Assembly: GCA_004154925.1 (NCBI GenBank)
Contig: QJNS01000153.1
Coordinates: 62,001 to 126,000, forward strand
Reading direction: 5' to 3'
Length of the DNA: 64,000 nucleotides
Origin: Monosporascus cannonballus
Lineage: Eukaryota > Ascomycota > Sordariomycetes > Xylariales
A program made the translations under genes and the position numbers. The notes beneath the pieces are model-generated. The model did not search any database. It was not told the DNA's origin and worked only from the letters and a program-made list of their open reading frames with translations. Below, one piece after another: positions 1 to 11,446 of this stretch; position 1 is the first letter of the stretch; every line of letters begins with the position of its first letter.

Positions 1-2032
1 TCGGGCTGCCATTATGAAATCTTGTCTTGCACTCAGAAGTAGCGCAAGTAGATGCCAGAGAGGAATTAGCGATCGCTCCCTCCAGTAGGAGCCGGGTTCG
101 GAGATCTCGTCCCTGGATTTCTTGTTGGACATGAGTGCAGCCTTGACAATCTCAATCGCTGGCGACAGCTCCCGTTGCTCGGCAAGCAATAACCCAAGTG
201 TGAACAGAGTTCTGACGTCGGTGGGATTGCCGGTGTCGGGAGACAATGACTTCTGGAAACTCCGAATGGCTTTCGATTGGACATCAGTGCGGATGGACGC
301 GTCGTATGTCGCTCGAGACCATTGTGCTTGTGCGAGCCCAATGGCCTGCCAAGCCAAGCCATGAACTTGCGATGATATCCGTGGGTGTAAGACGACTCCT
401 TCGCCGTTTTCCTCCTCCAGAGGAGGGATATTGTCATCGGCATTAGGAAGTGGTGTGGGTAGCTTCTGGAGCATCTCCTCCAACTCGATAGCTAAGCCGT
501 ACGCTTTCTCGGCTGCATCATAGAACCCGTATTGGCAAAGGGCCGTGATCGCTTGAGAGATGGTCTCCAAGACCGTAGCGTCATCGTCAAGATTGGGCTC
601 GAGATGTCCCGTCTTGTCAATGCGAGCCTTGCCTCTCTTGACAATCTCCAGATACGAGTCGAAGGCATTGAAAGCTAAGTCGAATTCCGCAACCGACAAG
701 TGAACGATGAAAAGATGCCGCAGTATCGATGTAGAATGGAATGTCTTGGTCGCAGCCCGATAGAGAATGTCGAGTACGCCGCGGCTGGGGTCTTCCTTCC
801 CTCCTTGGCCAAGATCACTTTCGTGCCACTGCCACCTGCTTAGGACGGTCCAATTCTTCATCACGATGGCAACGAAGTTTTCTACTTCCCGCCTTTGTTC
901 GTCAGCTCGAGGAAAGGTTGTCTCGCTCAACAGGAGGCCTTCATATGCTGCTTCGACCCGTTTCAGCTCCATGTGAAGTTCACTTCGTGCCGAGGCATTA
1001 CTTGTGACGGCAGCCATATTCCCTGTAGGAAAGGGTAAGCCCTGCTGTAGAATACCCGAAAGCGCAGCGTAATATTCATCCCAGACCCTCCTCCTAGGGA
1101 CAGCGCCTTTGAAACCATAACCGCCTTCTAACGGGGTCCCTTGAGCTTTGAAAGTTTCCCAATACTTCGCCCAGGTGCGGAAAGAGGCCAGTGAATCAGC
1201 TTCTGCAAGCGACTTTTCTTCTCGTTCTAGGGCTCTGGCTTGGAGCATACAGTATTCTGTCAAGAAAAGCTCCGTCCAGAATCGTAATTGCTTGCGACCT
1301 TTCGAGCATTCCCAAACGCTGGACAAGATGGCCAAGGCGGATTCGAGGACAGCAAGCGCTTCAACCTTCAAATTGCTGCGTGATAGACAGTTGGCCTTGA
1401 GATACGCGGCTTTCAGGCTGCAGACTCTAGTCCATTCGGATACAGTTTCGGGTTGAGGAAATTGGGCATATTCCGTCTCTAGGTTCTGGGGTAATGATAT
1501 CTGGGCTTCATCGTATTCACCGGCAGTCCAGAGGAGCCAGCCTATGCATACTTGGGCTTGAAACCTGTCTTCCGGATATTTTGTCTCTTGATCAAAGGCA
1601 CCGCGCAACTTGGGCAGCAACTGGGCGACATCTAGGTCCTGGCCATGGGCCGACCCTGCTCTCGATCCGGGTCGGTGGTTCTGGGAGGTCTTGACGATGG
1701 CATGCTCGGTCTCGGCGGTAGTGGTAAGGCCTACGAACGGTCTAATAGTGAGTTACTGATGTTTGATACGGAGACACTGAGGATGATAGTGAGCATGACG
1801 GAAGATGCGCGTGATGGAGTCGTACAGGATCTGTCATTCGCGTGTTTGCGGACTTTGCGCACGAGTTCTGGTACCTCATCCCATCTGCCCTCGCATCTTG
1901 CGTCTTCCAGTGTTTGAAGGTAACGAGCAGCCTTTTCTGGATTCTAGGAGCCAATTTCGGGAAGTTAGCGAGACAATTCACTGCCAACCTCAGCAGTACG
2001 GGACGACAGCAGTGGTGATGACGTACGCTCAT
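1..2032 (-). CDS. YPP1: YPP1-like TPR scaffold of the PI4-kinase complex, 5' portion
   Basis: Three exons are read on the minus strand: 2032-2027, 1943-1826 and 1730 to the left edge. Introns are 2026-1944 (83 bp, gtacgt...ctag) and 1825-1731 (95 bp, gtacga...gtag). The splices keep phase and give 618 residues starting MSNPEKAARYLQ, with no stop before the edge, so the C-terminal part lies outside. The N-terminal block CEGRWDEVPELVRKVRKH followed by CLTTTAETEHAIV, and helical TPR-like repeats such as FQAQVCIGWLLWTAGEYDEA, match the fungal Ypp1/TTC7 family (called filamentation protein in some annotations). Known role of the family: with Efr3 it anchors the PI4-kinase Stt4 at the plasma membrane to make PI4P. 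The neighbour RIX1 is divergent. Family call is by recognised sequence pattern; exon 1 encodes only two residues, so the start is the least certain part. Confidence 0.85.
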
Positions 2033-2877
2033 TTTGGCGGTGACTCCTGAATCAACTGGCTCAATTTTCTGGAGGAAGTGCGATATTGAGCGAATGAAAT
2101 CTCCAAGGTCAGCTGGAGCTACAAAAGCATGTTCCAACCGCCATAGAGAATCCCCGTACAACGGTGGGTTGCGGCGTGATGGTGGTGGTGGTTGTTGTTG
2201 AGGATCAAAGAACCGGGGCGGGTTGCGAGTTGCGAGCTGCGACGTTGGGCTTAACGGAGGAAATTCAAAATATAGCGGGAGGCCAATCAGGGGTGCTGCA
2301 TAGGGGACTCGTAGCTGCATCCCTGAAGAGCCGCGTAGGGGGGTGAATGAACTGTGGGGTGAACTACCTTGGTACCTGACGCCCTGACAGGGATGTGCAA
2401 TGGTGTTAATGCAATTATACAGACTAACTAGCCACATATCTCCAGCCTTCCGTTCTGCGTACATGCATATATTAGATGTGGCTTAACGCTAGAGCTCCCC
2501 GAAGCAGAAAAACTTCAGATGTAAAAAAGATTTTGATATTAGGTTGCCTCGCATTGGCACTTGGCCCTACGAGACAAACCGATTTGAGCGATGTCCCACT
2601 ACGCCCGAAGCTAACAAGTTTCTCAGCGCGTGATTGTCGACAACATTTTGAGAAGAGACATCGTTCGGTCTCCGGTTGGTTCTGTCGTGTTGGGACGGAT
2701 AGCTACTCAACTCATCAGCTTCCATCGCTCACTCAAGCACCTGATCATAGGGCCAGTGCATTGAGTGGTAATCCATTGGACATCAGCCAAATTCGTCACT
2801 TCCTGAGGCCATCGAGGGCTAGAAGAGATCAAGCGTTTGGCAGCAGGTATTGCGATTTGTAGAAGCACTTGGAAAAT
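2033..2877. promoter_or_regulatory. Shared divergent promoter region of YPP1 and RIX1
   Basis: These 845 bp separate two start codons that point away from each other, so they must hold both promoters and 5' leaders. The only obvious structure is a GTG/TTG-rich stretch near 2179-2203. I see no convincing gene here. The open frame on the minus strand across 2464-1742 runs through both YPP1 introns and is not credible. Confidence 0.5.
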
Positions 2878-5263
2878 ATGGCATTCGTATCACTGCCACC
2901 AGAGCTCCGAAGCCTCTGCAGGAGATTAACTTCGACAAATGTAGAGCAGCTACCCCCTCTATTACCGGTCCTCCTCAAGGATGTTTTGCGCTGTCAGGAG
3001 CATCTCTCAAAAGCACAAGATGTAAAAGGAGGGGAGAAAGCCTCTGATGCAGCGGTTTTGGTGCATACCCTCAAGACAAAAGTACTTGCACTTCTCAATG
3101 GCCGGAGTGTCCAGGGCCACTTCGTCGGAGCTGCGCTGGCGAAAGCTATAATAGAAGCTGGCGGCTGGGAATGCCTTCGAACATGCGAGCCGTGGGTACG
3201 AGCATTGCTGTCAGTTCTTCAGGCGAGTTTCCCTGGTTTTAGCTCGTTGTTTGGGAAGTACTAACCATTAACAGAAAAAAGACCCTCCAATTGTCAAGGA
3301 ATTTTGCATTATAACTATTACGAAGATGTATACTTTGATGCATGGATACCCAACACTGGTACGGGAAATCGTGACTTCCACCTTGTCAACCTTTGCAACA
3401 GCTTGCCTACAGATCCTCAAACCGCCGGCCTCTAGTAAGGTCATGAAGGTACCCTATAGTCTCATTGAGGCGGTATTTGAGGCGATTTCGGCCCTATTAC
3501 CTTTGTATCCTACTACTCTGCGCCAAATCTCAGCAAAGATAAAGGCTGAGGCAAGGCCATATCTTGCCCCGACGGGTTACGAAGCCGCCACAGTCCCGAC
3601 ATCGCTGCAAGGGAGCAGTCGACGCCTTGTAGTCAGGCTACATATGACTGCTACGAGGAGCGGAGATGCTGCTGAATGGGCCAAGCATATTGATATGCTG
3701 GTCAAGGAATTCCACATGACCGCTGACCAACTCTTTCGGCCAGTCCATGAGCACTGGGAGTCGACATCAGGTTACCGCCGAGGGCCAGCAAATTTCGATG
3801 CAGAGCCGCGGGGAGGTGGCGACCAGCCTGAGAACCTACCCCCATGGACTGGTACGCAAGCCGGCAGCGAGAGAATGATTGGTCTTTTCCATTTCATAGG
3901 TGACTCTCTCTGTTGCCACACAAAAACCGCCGTAACTATTCCGATAAGTTCTATTGTTGACGCCATTGCGAGGATATCGTCGGTCATGCCGCCATTCCCG
4001 GAAGGGGAAAAAATGGGGTCTAGTCAGACGAATCCTGCTGTTGGCAGGGAGGAGAAGGACGACTTTTGGGCCGTATTCCCTGACATTCAGCTTGCCGCTT
4101 TGAGACTGTACTTGGTCATTATCCAACGACTAGGACGAAATTTCCTTCCGGTTACGCAAGAGGCCTTGGACCAGATGTTGCGGGTCTTCGAAACAAGTTA
4201 TCGTCTGCCAGAGATTCGGACCATTGCTTTCATGGTGATCAAGGAACTGATCGGTCTCTGTGGGCCTACTATGGAAAAGCTTGCGGTTGAAGGGCTAAGT
4301 CTCGTGATCAAGTCGTGCTGCCGTGACCTTCTGGGTGCGGCGGGCCATCTGAAACGTCCCAAACAGCAAACCTTGGCGCAAAATGGGTCAAAGCCGAAAA
4401 CCGTAACCCAGAATGCTGATGCCTTCCTATCCGCCAAGCCGGACGAGGAGACTATTTTGGTCTCGCTCAGCAAAAAACATCTCGCAGCGGCTGAAGCACT
4501 CTTAGCCACCTTCTTCAGTAGTCTACCTCAGCAGCACCTGACATCCTCTCTTCGTATACGTATGCTCAGAACCGCGATCCTGTGTCAAATTAAGGACGCT
4601 CAGGTGGCAAGCGTGCTACACCCATCAAGGGATGGCAGCGGGAGGATGCCTCAAGTCATTCTGCCCTATCTGGCCCGCCAATTCCCCCATGATCGGGACG
4701 TTGAGCTTCTCCGCTTTAATTTCCGTCCTTTGGCGACTGGGTCTCTCAACAATGTCATGGGCGTGGAGGATGACATGTTAGTCGACGAGGAGCCAAAGAC
4801 GGTAGCGGCCGCTAACGGGTCCTCGTTCGGTCGGTCTTTCAGCGACTCCCTTTACAACCCGCTGGCTCCCTCTAACCCCCCAGATGCACCGGAAGCAGTT
4901 GAAAGAGTCAAATCGCCGTCTCCTGTCGCTCCGCCATTCTCGAAAATTAAAGAGAACCCTTTCCTTCCCACTCAAACTCAGACTCAAATCCAAACCATAA
5001 TCTCAGAGGGGCAGGAGGTCATTGTGCCCCCGCAGTCCGGGAACTCGCTGAAGCGCAAGAACGAAGAGGAAGATGTCATGGTCACGAAGCGCGTCGACAT
5101 TGAGAACACCAAAACGGTGGAGGCAGTGCCCACTGTCACTAGTGCGCCTTCGCAGCTGGGCCCGGTCAACACTGGCCAGGAAGATGAAGACGATAGTGAT
5201 GATGAGAGTGTGCACTTAAATATGGTGCTAGATTCATCCTCGGATGAAAAAGACGGGGAATGA
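2878..5263 (+). CDS. RIX1: Pre-rRNA-processing protein RIX1
   Basis: Two exons, 2878-3222 and 3275-5263, encode 777 residues. Start is the ATG in gaaaatATGgca giving MAFVSLPPELRSLCRRL. The N-terminal half (LPVLLKDVLRCQEHL, ECLRTCEPWVRALLSVLQ, then KKDPPIVKEFCIITITKMY and YPTLVREI) matches the RIX1 N-terminal domain of fungi. The intron (3223-3274, 52 bp) begins with GC rather than GT, has a perfect TACTAAC branch site at 3259-3265 and ends aacag; it rejoins phase 0 exactly at the conserved LQK junction. The C-terminal part is low complexity with a basic LKRK patch near residue 706 and an acidic tail (EDEDDSDDESVHLN) from about residue 750. Known role: Rix1 with Ipi1 and Ipi3 forms the complex that acts with the AAA ATPase Rea1/Mdn1 in ITS2 processing and pre-60S maturation in the nucleus; the animal counterpart is PELP1. 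Confidence 0.9.
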
Positions 5264-5748
5264 GGACTCGGGCGGTCAAGGATCAAACGCAAGTTGCGAG
5301 GTTGAGATGCTTGTAGGCTGTTAGGCGCCTGTAATAACATCAAATGGGTGCAAATTTAGAAACGTACGATATTATCCAACGAATTCCATCTTGCCCCTAT
5401 GATACTGCTAAGACGCTTGAGGTTAGCAACAGGCCCTGTTCTATAATCGGCCAAGATCGGAGCCCCTCTGGGATTTGAGCTGGCGGTCTACGTCATAAAG
5501 TCTTGAAATCGTTCGTCGACCCCCATCTTATTCCAAACTTAAAATTCACTGAACCGCTCAACTGTATTTTACATTGAAATAGCTGGAAACTCATACATAA
5601 ATGGGGGCTGCTGTTGTATCCTATCAGCCGCAATCAATATTCCTCTAGTTTCGCCCCAAGTAAATCACATATCGAATGGGTCTGATCTAGTAACAAACGG
5701 ATCGAGCATACATACATACGGGGTGCATACACGCACCCAACCGCAGCC
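5264..5748. other. Intergenic, RIX1 3' flank and GH64 promoter
   Basis: 485 bp between two genes on the same strand. It should contain the RIX1 polyadenylation region and the promoter of the next gene. Base composition is ordinary, in contrast to the very GC-rich gene that starts at 5749. No further gene or repeat is visible. Confidence 0.5.
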
Positions 5749-7080
5749 ATGCCGAACTCGCTGCAGATAGCCCTCAAAAACGACAGCGACAGCGCCGAGG
5801 TGTACGCGTACATAACGGGCCTCGCGCTGCAGCACGGCGGCAAGCGGTGCTTCCTGAAGCCGGACGGGAAGTCGCTGTACTTCCCGGTGAACCCGCCCAG
5901 GATCGGGACGCCGCTGCCGGAGGACGTGGCGATCCCGCTCGGCGGCCCCGGATGCCGGAACAACGCGCCGGTGACGGTGACGATCCCGCAGATGGCGGGC
6001 GGCCGCATTTGGGTATCGCGGGGTCCCAAGAAACTGGAGTTCCTGCTGAACCCGGGGCCCGCGCTCGTCGAGCCCAGCGTGCTGAACCCGACCGACCCCA
6101 ACGCCGGCGTCGACTTCGGGTTCGCCGAGTTCACGCTCAACGCGGCGCAGCTGTACGCCAATGTCAGCTACGTGGACTTCGTGCCGCGGCTGCCCATCGG
6201 GCTCGAGCTGCGGTGCGGCGCCCCGGGCAGCGCGGTGCAGCGCGTCGCAGGCATGCGGCCCGACGGCGTCGACCGACTGGCGGCGGGGCTGCGGGAGCAG
6301 GCCAGACTCGACGGCCGGCCGTGGGACAAGCTGGTGGTCGCGGAACGCGGGGGCGGGGGCCGGGTGCTGCGGGTGCTGAACGCGACGCACGGGGGCGCTG
6401 TGGGCGCGAGCTTCGCGGGGTACTACGAGCCGTACGTGGAGGAGGTGATGCGGGCGTACGGCAACGGGAGGAAGCTGCGCATCGACACGCAGGCGGGGCC
6501 GGGGGTGGTCTCGGGCCACGTCACGTCGAGCGGCGAGTTCGTGATCGGCGGCGAGGCGTTCGGGCGGCCCGGCACGGCGGACATCCTGGGTTGTAACGGC
6601 GGGCCGTTCGCGACGGGGCCGTCGCCGTTGCGGAACGCCATCATACCGCGGCTGGCGGCCGCCTTCGTGCGCACGGCGCTGCTGGACGCCGAGCTGCACC
6701 CCTCGGCCCCCGTCACGTTCTACAGGCGGGACCCGACGAACCACTACGCTCGCCTCGTGCACGAGTGCAACGTTGATGGGAAGGGGTACGCGTTCGCCTA
6801 CGACGACGTGCAGCCGAACGGCGGCGAGGACCAGTCGGGCAAGGTCAACGCGGGCGATCCGGTGCTGTTGACCGTCGTAGTGGGTGGTATGCATGCAGGC
6901 GAGGAGCGGGGTGGTGATCAACGGGCGCAGCCGCAGCAAGAGCAGAAAGTCCTCGAGCAGCAAACTCCGGCTCCGGCTCCGGCTCCTTCTCCGGCGGCGG
7001 AGACACCGCGAGGCCAACCGCCAAAAGAGGGAGGATTGAAGAATAAGCTTCAAACACTCAAAAGCAGATTCTTGCGGTAG
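5749..7080 (+). CDS. GH64 beta-1,3-glucanase-like protein without signal peptide
   Basis: Single open frame of 443 residues. The body resembles fungal GH64 endo-beta-1,3-glucanases with a thaumatin-like fold. Blocks seen include GGRIWVS (residues 84-90), FGFAEFTLNAAQLYANVSYV (123-142) and DILGCNGGPFA. In characterised GH64 enzymes the catalytic pair is a Glu and an Asp 16 residues apart; here Glu127 (in FAEFT) and Asp143 (in YVDFV) have exactly that spacing, so activity is plausible. Known role: cleavage of beta-1,3-glucan in cell walls. Oddities: the N-terminus (MPNSLQIALKNDSDSAEVYA) is hydrophilic and is not a signal peptide, although substrates are extracellular. From about residue 380 a Q/P/A-rich linker with repeated PAPAP leads to a basic C-terminus (GGLKNKLQTLKSRFLR). 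The coding sequence is much more GC-rich than the flanks, which also makes long shadow frames on both strands. Confidence 0.85.
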   Translation: MPNSLQIALKNDSDSAEVYAYITGLALQHGGKRCFLKPDGKSLYFPVNPPRIGTPLPEDVAIPLGGPGCRNNAPVTVTIPQMAGGRIWVSRGPKKLEFLLNPGPALVEPSVLNPTDPNAGVDFGFAEFTLNAAQLYANVSYVDFVPRLPIGLELRCGAPGSAVQRVAGMRPDGVDRLAAGLREQARLDGRPWDKLVVAERGGGGRVLRVLNATHGGAVGASFAGYYEPYVEEVMRAYGNGRKLRIDTQAGPGVVSGHVTSSGEFVIGGEAFGRPGTADILGCNGGPFATGPSPLRNAIIPRLAAAFVRTALLDAELHPSAPVTFYRRDPTNHYARLVHECNVDGKGYAFAYDDVQPNGGEDQSGKVNAGDPVLLTVVVGGMHAGEERGGDQRAQPQQEQKVLEQQTPAPAPAPSPAAETPRGQPPKEGGLKNKLQTLKSRFLR

Positions 7081-7537
7081 TTGTTACATATTGGAAATAG
7101 TCCGAAATCAACGCCACGAGCCATACGGTTGATATAAAATCGCTACACGTAGGCAATTTAAACGTTCTATGATAGGGGCAGCACGCTTGGATTGCAAAAA
7201 AAAAAAAAAAAAAAGCTCTCGGATCTCAAGTCGTTTGCGGGTATATTTAACTATCCTTACCAAGGCCAGAGCTTTATCCAGGCTATCAACATCTAAGCTC
7301 GAAGGACATCATCCAACACAAGCTCTGCCAGCCTCTATTCGGAATCCCACCTACCACCAAGAGTCAGATACGTATTTGCAGGCGGGCGAAAAACGCACCA
7401 TCTTCCACATAGCTTCGCTTCCAAGCGCCGGAATCTAAATGTCAAGGCAAGCCTAGGATGCATCGTGCAACAAACCCCGCAGAAGCTACTACTAATCATA
7501 TGCCAGTTTATGGAATCGAAGGATTGGTTCTATAGAT
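7081..7537. other. Convergent intergenic region with an A-run
   Basis: 457 bp between the 3' ends of the GH64 gene and the WW-domain gene; both terminators should lie here. A run of 19 A residues occupies 7196-7214. No gene is convincing; a small plus-strand open frame downstream of the A-run has no recognisable content. Confidence 0.5.
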
Positions 7538-8413
7538 CTAGTCCATAAGCCATGCTCTCCGCTTCTCTTCCTTCTTCGCACGGCGCTTCTCCTTGAAAGC
7601 CTTTAGTTCCGCTTTGCTGGGCTTCTTTCCAGAACGCTCCGCCTTCAAGCTCCGTCCGTCGTGCGAGTTGGCAGCCGCATCAACGTCGAAGAAGGCATTC
7701 ATTTGTCTCTTAGACTTCGCCTCGTCGTTGTGTCGCTCGGGATTCTGATCGGCGGCTTGCCATCGTCCCGTAAAGCGATTGAATGACCCGATGGCAGCAT
7801 AGGCGCCGGCGGCATCCACACCCTGACCTTGCTCGGCGTTCTCTTCTGCGTTTTTGGCGTACCACGCGTTCGGGTCGTAGTCACCGTGGATCGCTGGGTT
7901 GTAGCCTCCGGCTGGAGGGCGCTCGTTCTTCGGCGGCTCAGCTGTACCGGGTGCGGCAGGAGCTTGCGCGTCTGAACTGGAAGAAGCCGTGGCTTTCGGC
8001 AGGCGCGGGTTATCCCATGTAGTCTCGTTGGTGTATCTGTTGTAGAAGAAATACGCCTGATGTAGAGGGTCCCACTGGTAGTCCCAGCCATCGTCCTCCG
8101 CTGGGGGAGGCTGTTCTTTCGGCAGAGGCGGCGCCTCATCCGGGAGTGGAGGCGCGTTCGAGTCTTGAGCCGCAGAATCCGCAGGAGCGATGGGCGAGGC
8201 CTCCCCGGATTCTCGTGACGTGGCAGACCCTCCTGGCGATCTGGCTCCCGGGTTCTCGTCACTACTTGTCGGTGCCATCGCAACTTCCCCTTCCTCGTTT
8301 TCACCTTGTATCGTTTCCGATGTTGTCTCTGCCGCGGGCTTTTGGAGGCTGCTGACTTCAGTAGGGCGCTCGGAGCCAGCCTCAGAGGCTCGCGGGAATG
8401 CTGTGGAAGCCAT
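7538..8413 (-). CDS. WW-domain protein, probably RNA-processing related
   Basis: Uninterrupted frame of 291 residues starting MASTAFPRASEAG. Residues 1-105 are acidic, Ser/Pro/Ala-rich and probably disordered, with proline clusters just before the domain (PPLPDEAPPLPKEQPPP). A clear WW domain follows: Trp110 (in DDGW), the aromatic centre AYFFYNRYTNETTW, Trp133 and Pro136. Next is a segment with GYNPAIHGDYDPNAWY, a stretch GSFNRFTGRWQA, and a strongly basic C-terminus (KKPSKAELKAFKEKRRAKK then EEKRRAW). WW domains bind proline-rich ligands. The basic tail and overall layout resemble fungal WW proteins linked to splicing or transcription, but that function is inference. I cannot assign a specific gene name. 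Confidence 0.85.
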   Translation of the reverse strand: MASTAFPRASEAGSERPTEVSSLQKPAAETTSETIQGENEEGEVAMAPTSSDENPGARSPGGSATSRESGEASPIAPADSAAQDSNAPPLPDEAPPLPKEQPPPAEDDGWDYQWDPLHQAYFFYNRYTNETTWDNPRLPKATASSSSDAQAPAAPGTAEPPKNERPPAGGYNPAIHGDYDPNAWYAKNAEENAEQGQGVDAAGAYAAIGSFNRFTGRWQAADQNPERHNDEAKSKRQMNAFFDVDAAANSHDGRSLKAERSGKKPSKAELKAFKEKRRAKKEEKRRAWLMD

Positions 8414-11400
8414 GATTATAGGTGTTGTCAGAAGCGGTGATCATAAATTCGCGGAGATGCAGGAGACGAGTGGAAACATTCTGGCGAATGCTCTCCAGAG
8501 GTGAGTATGAGGTCGGAATTGCCACTGCGATAGCGACGCTGGAGTTCTGAGCGCGGCACCTAATGTTATGAGAGGGTGAATGATTTCATTGTCGAGGATG
8601 CTCGGTGCGTAAACCAAGTGCTTTAACAACTTATCGGTACGGTATCGCAATAACAGATAGCGCATCAACCACTAGTGAAATAGCCGATAGCGCAGTACCC
8701 GTTGGCGGATTTATGCTTAATCCGCGGCTCCGAGATCCCGTCTCAGAGGCCGGGCATGTATCTAGGTAACACTCGAGCCCCTGAATGTAAGTGGACCCTG
8801 CGAATCATTCGCGCAACATTACTGATAGGCACTTTTTAGTCAGTTGCACCTACCCATATCTCTCTCGGACTTCTAGGCATCAGAGCTGTCGCATTTGTTA
8901 TAATGCGACCTGAGTCTTTGCGTCAATGGGTATGACCAGTACGCACGGACTTCGGGGTTCGCAACTTCACGACCCCCTCTCCACCCCGCCTCTTTAAATT
9001 TTGCAACGCCCGAGGATGAGGGGAAGGCTACCTATATAGACTTTGGAATTCTAATAGACCCTTTAGAGAAGGTAGCCGTTGTTTCTGTACTAGGCCCTTT
9101 TACCCCAGCTATCGGTTTGATTGGCTAGGTAGTTGCTCCTCTACGAGTATTGTCAGATTTAATAACGCCAGTCAGCCCTAGCGGAGATTACTTTATGTAC
9201 CTCTGGTACCTTTTCCTCTCAGCCTCAGCTGTATTTACGTGTATAAAAGGAAGGTTCGTTACCTTTACCTTTTATCTAGGACCTTCTAGAGGTCGAGCAA
9301 CCTGTTAATACACCTTCTTCAGTTATATGCTTCAGTGTGTGATGTCAGGGTCTCATAGGTATGCTGGAGAAGGCGAGCAGGCTCTATATTTGCTAAGTGT
9401 GCACGCCTACAACCGGCAGAGGTAAAAGTACAAAAATGCCTAGGTATGACCTGTTAACTTAATCTATAGCTTAGGTGTAGCTCAGTAGCATTGTAAGTGG
9501 CAAGCTAATCCAGGGGAATGCACGAGACATTGCAATGGGACCCTCAAAGAGGATGAAGTTCTATTTTGCACTGCTGCAATATCACTCCGAATCCTTCATA
9601 TACTCTCTGAGCTGGACCACATGCGCACATCGTCAATCTATTTGAAAGGTGCAGCTTAGACCTTCCGCGATTCTCTATACAACTTAGCATGGTGTACCTT
9701 TTCTTTGCGACGCGCTGGCTGCCAGCCCGATCAGCAGCCAAATTGGCAACGGGATACTATCGATTAAGTTATGGTTCACTCGGAAGATTATATGTTCGAA
9801 TCTCACATGTATACTTCCTTGATGTGGGGCGTACAAGGGTCAAACTATAATGTTGACAGACCAGTGGTGCTCAAGTTTAATAGGATCCTCATAATAGTAA
9901 TGATCACTCTCTATTCGCATAAGGAATAAATGCTTTTGCTTCATATATCTGGCTTTAAGTCGGAATCACATCGGTCTTCGAAGCCATGTACTACGGTTCT
10001 ACGAAGGCCCGTAAGACATCAGTATACCCATTTCTTATGATAAGTCAAAGCCTCTCCTAATTACCACAAAACAGACAAAAAAAGGAGGGAAATTTACTTC
10101 TACTTACTTTTCAGGGCAACGTGTTGGTTAGTTGTTGCTGAGAATTGTTGCTACTGACGCCTTATGGCCACTCGCCTGATCAATAATGCAGTTTGGAGGG
10201 CTGCTTGACCCAAACTTGGGTTGATTTGGCCCATCTGTGCCACAAGTTGAATCAGAGGTCAAATAATAACTCCGGATACGCACAGCTTCTGACATTCAAG
10301 CCTTCACCATATGTACGGGGAGATGCAAACAGACAATGCACGTCTAGCGAACTTGTTAGCACCCCCACCTGCTTGCTAGCGGACGGGATCCAAAGTAAGG
10401 TTAAAAGGATCTTCCCGAGACAAACCTTCAATCGGGCGACGAGACGATCGACCCACTTCCAGATCTGGACAAGTACAGGCGTGGGAATGCTACCGCAGGG
10501 TCGGCCCCGGGAGGTATTCTTCTAACATCCGTCTTGGCTGAAAAGGGACGTCTGGAGACGCGCTCCAATTACCCGCAGCCGGGGACAGGTAACACTGTTA
10601 TTGGATCTCACAGCATAGCGTTGATCGGACTTGCGTTACCATTCGGCTATACACAGCTCCGCAGCGTTTGCCAATATTCATGCAAGCCACCCATGCCTAA
10701 TGTATGAAATCGGGTGTGAGTAGCAGACGGTTCTTGGACGGCCCTCGATAGCGGCCAGCCTCGATGGCTACACATATATGTGTATCTTGATTTGTAAGGT
10801 GACAAACTCAAAGCAATGTAAAAAGGCTGAACCCTAGCGGGCACCGGAGGAGCTTCTTGGTTTCAGATAATGCTCTTTGATCACCTCGACAATGCTTTTA
10901 TGATTTTGCATCTGCAAAGCAGTATCCATAATTGCCTTAATTGATAGCAATAAACTAAGGGGACATTTACCCAGCATGAAGCCCGGTTATTGCTCTTTGT
11001 GGGCTGCTGCAAACCACCTCGTCAGCACGTCGGCCCTTCTCATCCTTACCATCGGTAGCATTACATATTTCCACCGGACGCACGTCTATGTCCTATGCGG
11101 TCTCCACGGATTCCCATTGGTCGGTTCGTCCAGCACCCTAACATACCCACGGATTTAGCTGAGCCAGCACTGGAGAGTCGCTTCTGACCGAGAAGCCTCC
11201 GCACCGGGCGCAATAAATATACTGGCTGTCGCAACTCTTCCGTTCTATAGAGCGACTCTGGGTCGATTTTGGTTTCGTCCATCCATCACTACTATACCTG
11301 TTCTGTATAGATTCGAACTACTCTTAGATAATGACGAACGCATCCATCTAGGGGGGTAGAGCAAGATTGCGAGGCAACAATCAGCGATACCTGATACGCT

Positions 11401-11446
11401 CTCCCATCTTTGACCACGGTGCAGTGCCCCCCGAGTAATACTCAAC
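8414..11446. other. 3-kb gene-poor interval
   Basis: No open frame here has recognisable content, and frames longer than about 110 codons are absent. Composition is mixed, about ordinary to slightly A+T-rich, and not RIP-degraded. Small hairpins occur (GCGGATT/AATCCGC around 8704-8724; CGCATT/AATGCG around 8890-8907). A TATA-like tataaaagg lies near 9242 within a stretch that might be an old LTR, but no duplicate or target duplication was found. The promoter of the GH16 gene must lie at the right end. Confidence 0.4.

Noticed and set aside
1742..2464. 240-codon minus-strand frame upstream of YPP1
   Set aside because: It reads through both YPP1 introns in another frame; the spliced model gives the conserved YPP1 N-terminus.
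5665..7053. Long minus-strand open frame (over 450 codons) opposite the GH64 gene
   Set aside because: It is Arg/Ala/Pro-rich and arises from the very high GC of the GH64 gene; the plus-strand protein has clear family motifs.
9151..9352. Possible solo LTR with a TATA-like box, starting tgtcagattt and ending near atgtca
   Set aside because: No target duplication, no second copy in the window and no clear terminal inverted bases; kept only as a note in the gene-poor interval.
9470..9545. tRNA-like A-box (gtgtagctcagtag)
   Set aside because: No cloverleaf and no B-box at the right distance; a ttcgaatc near 9793 is too far away and has no stem.
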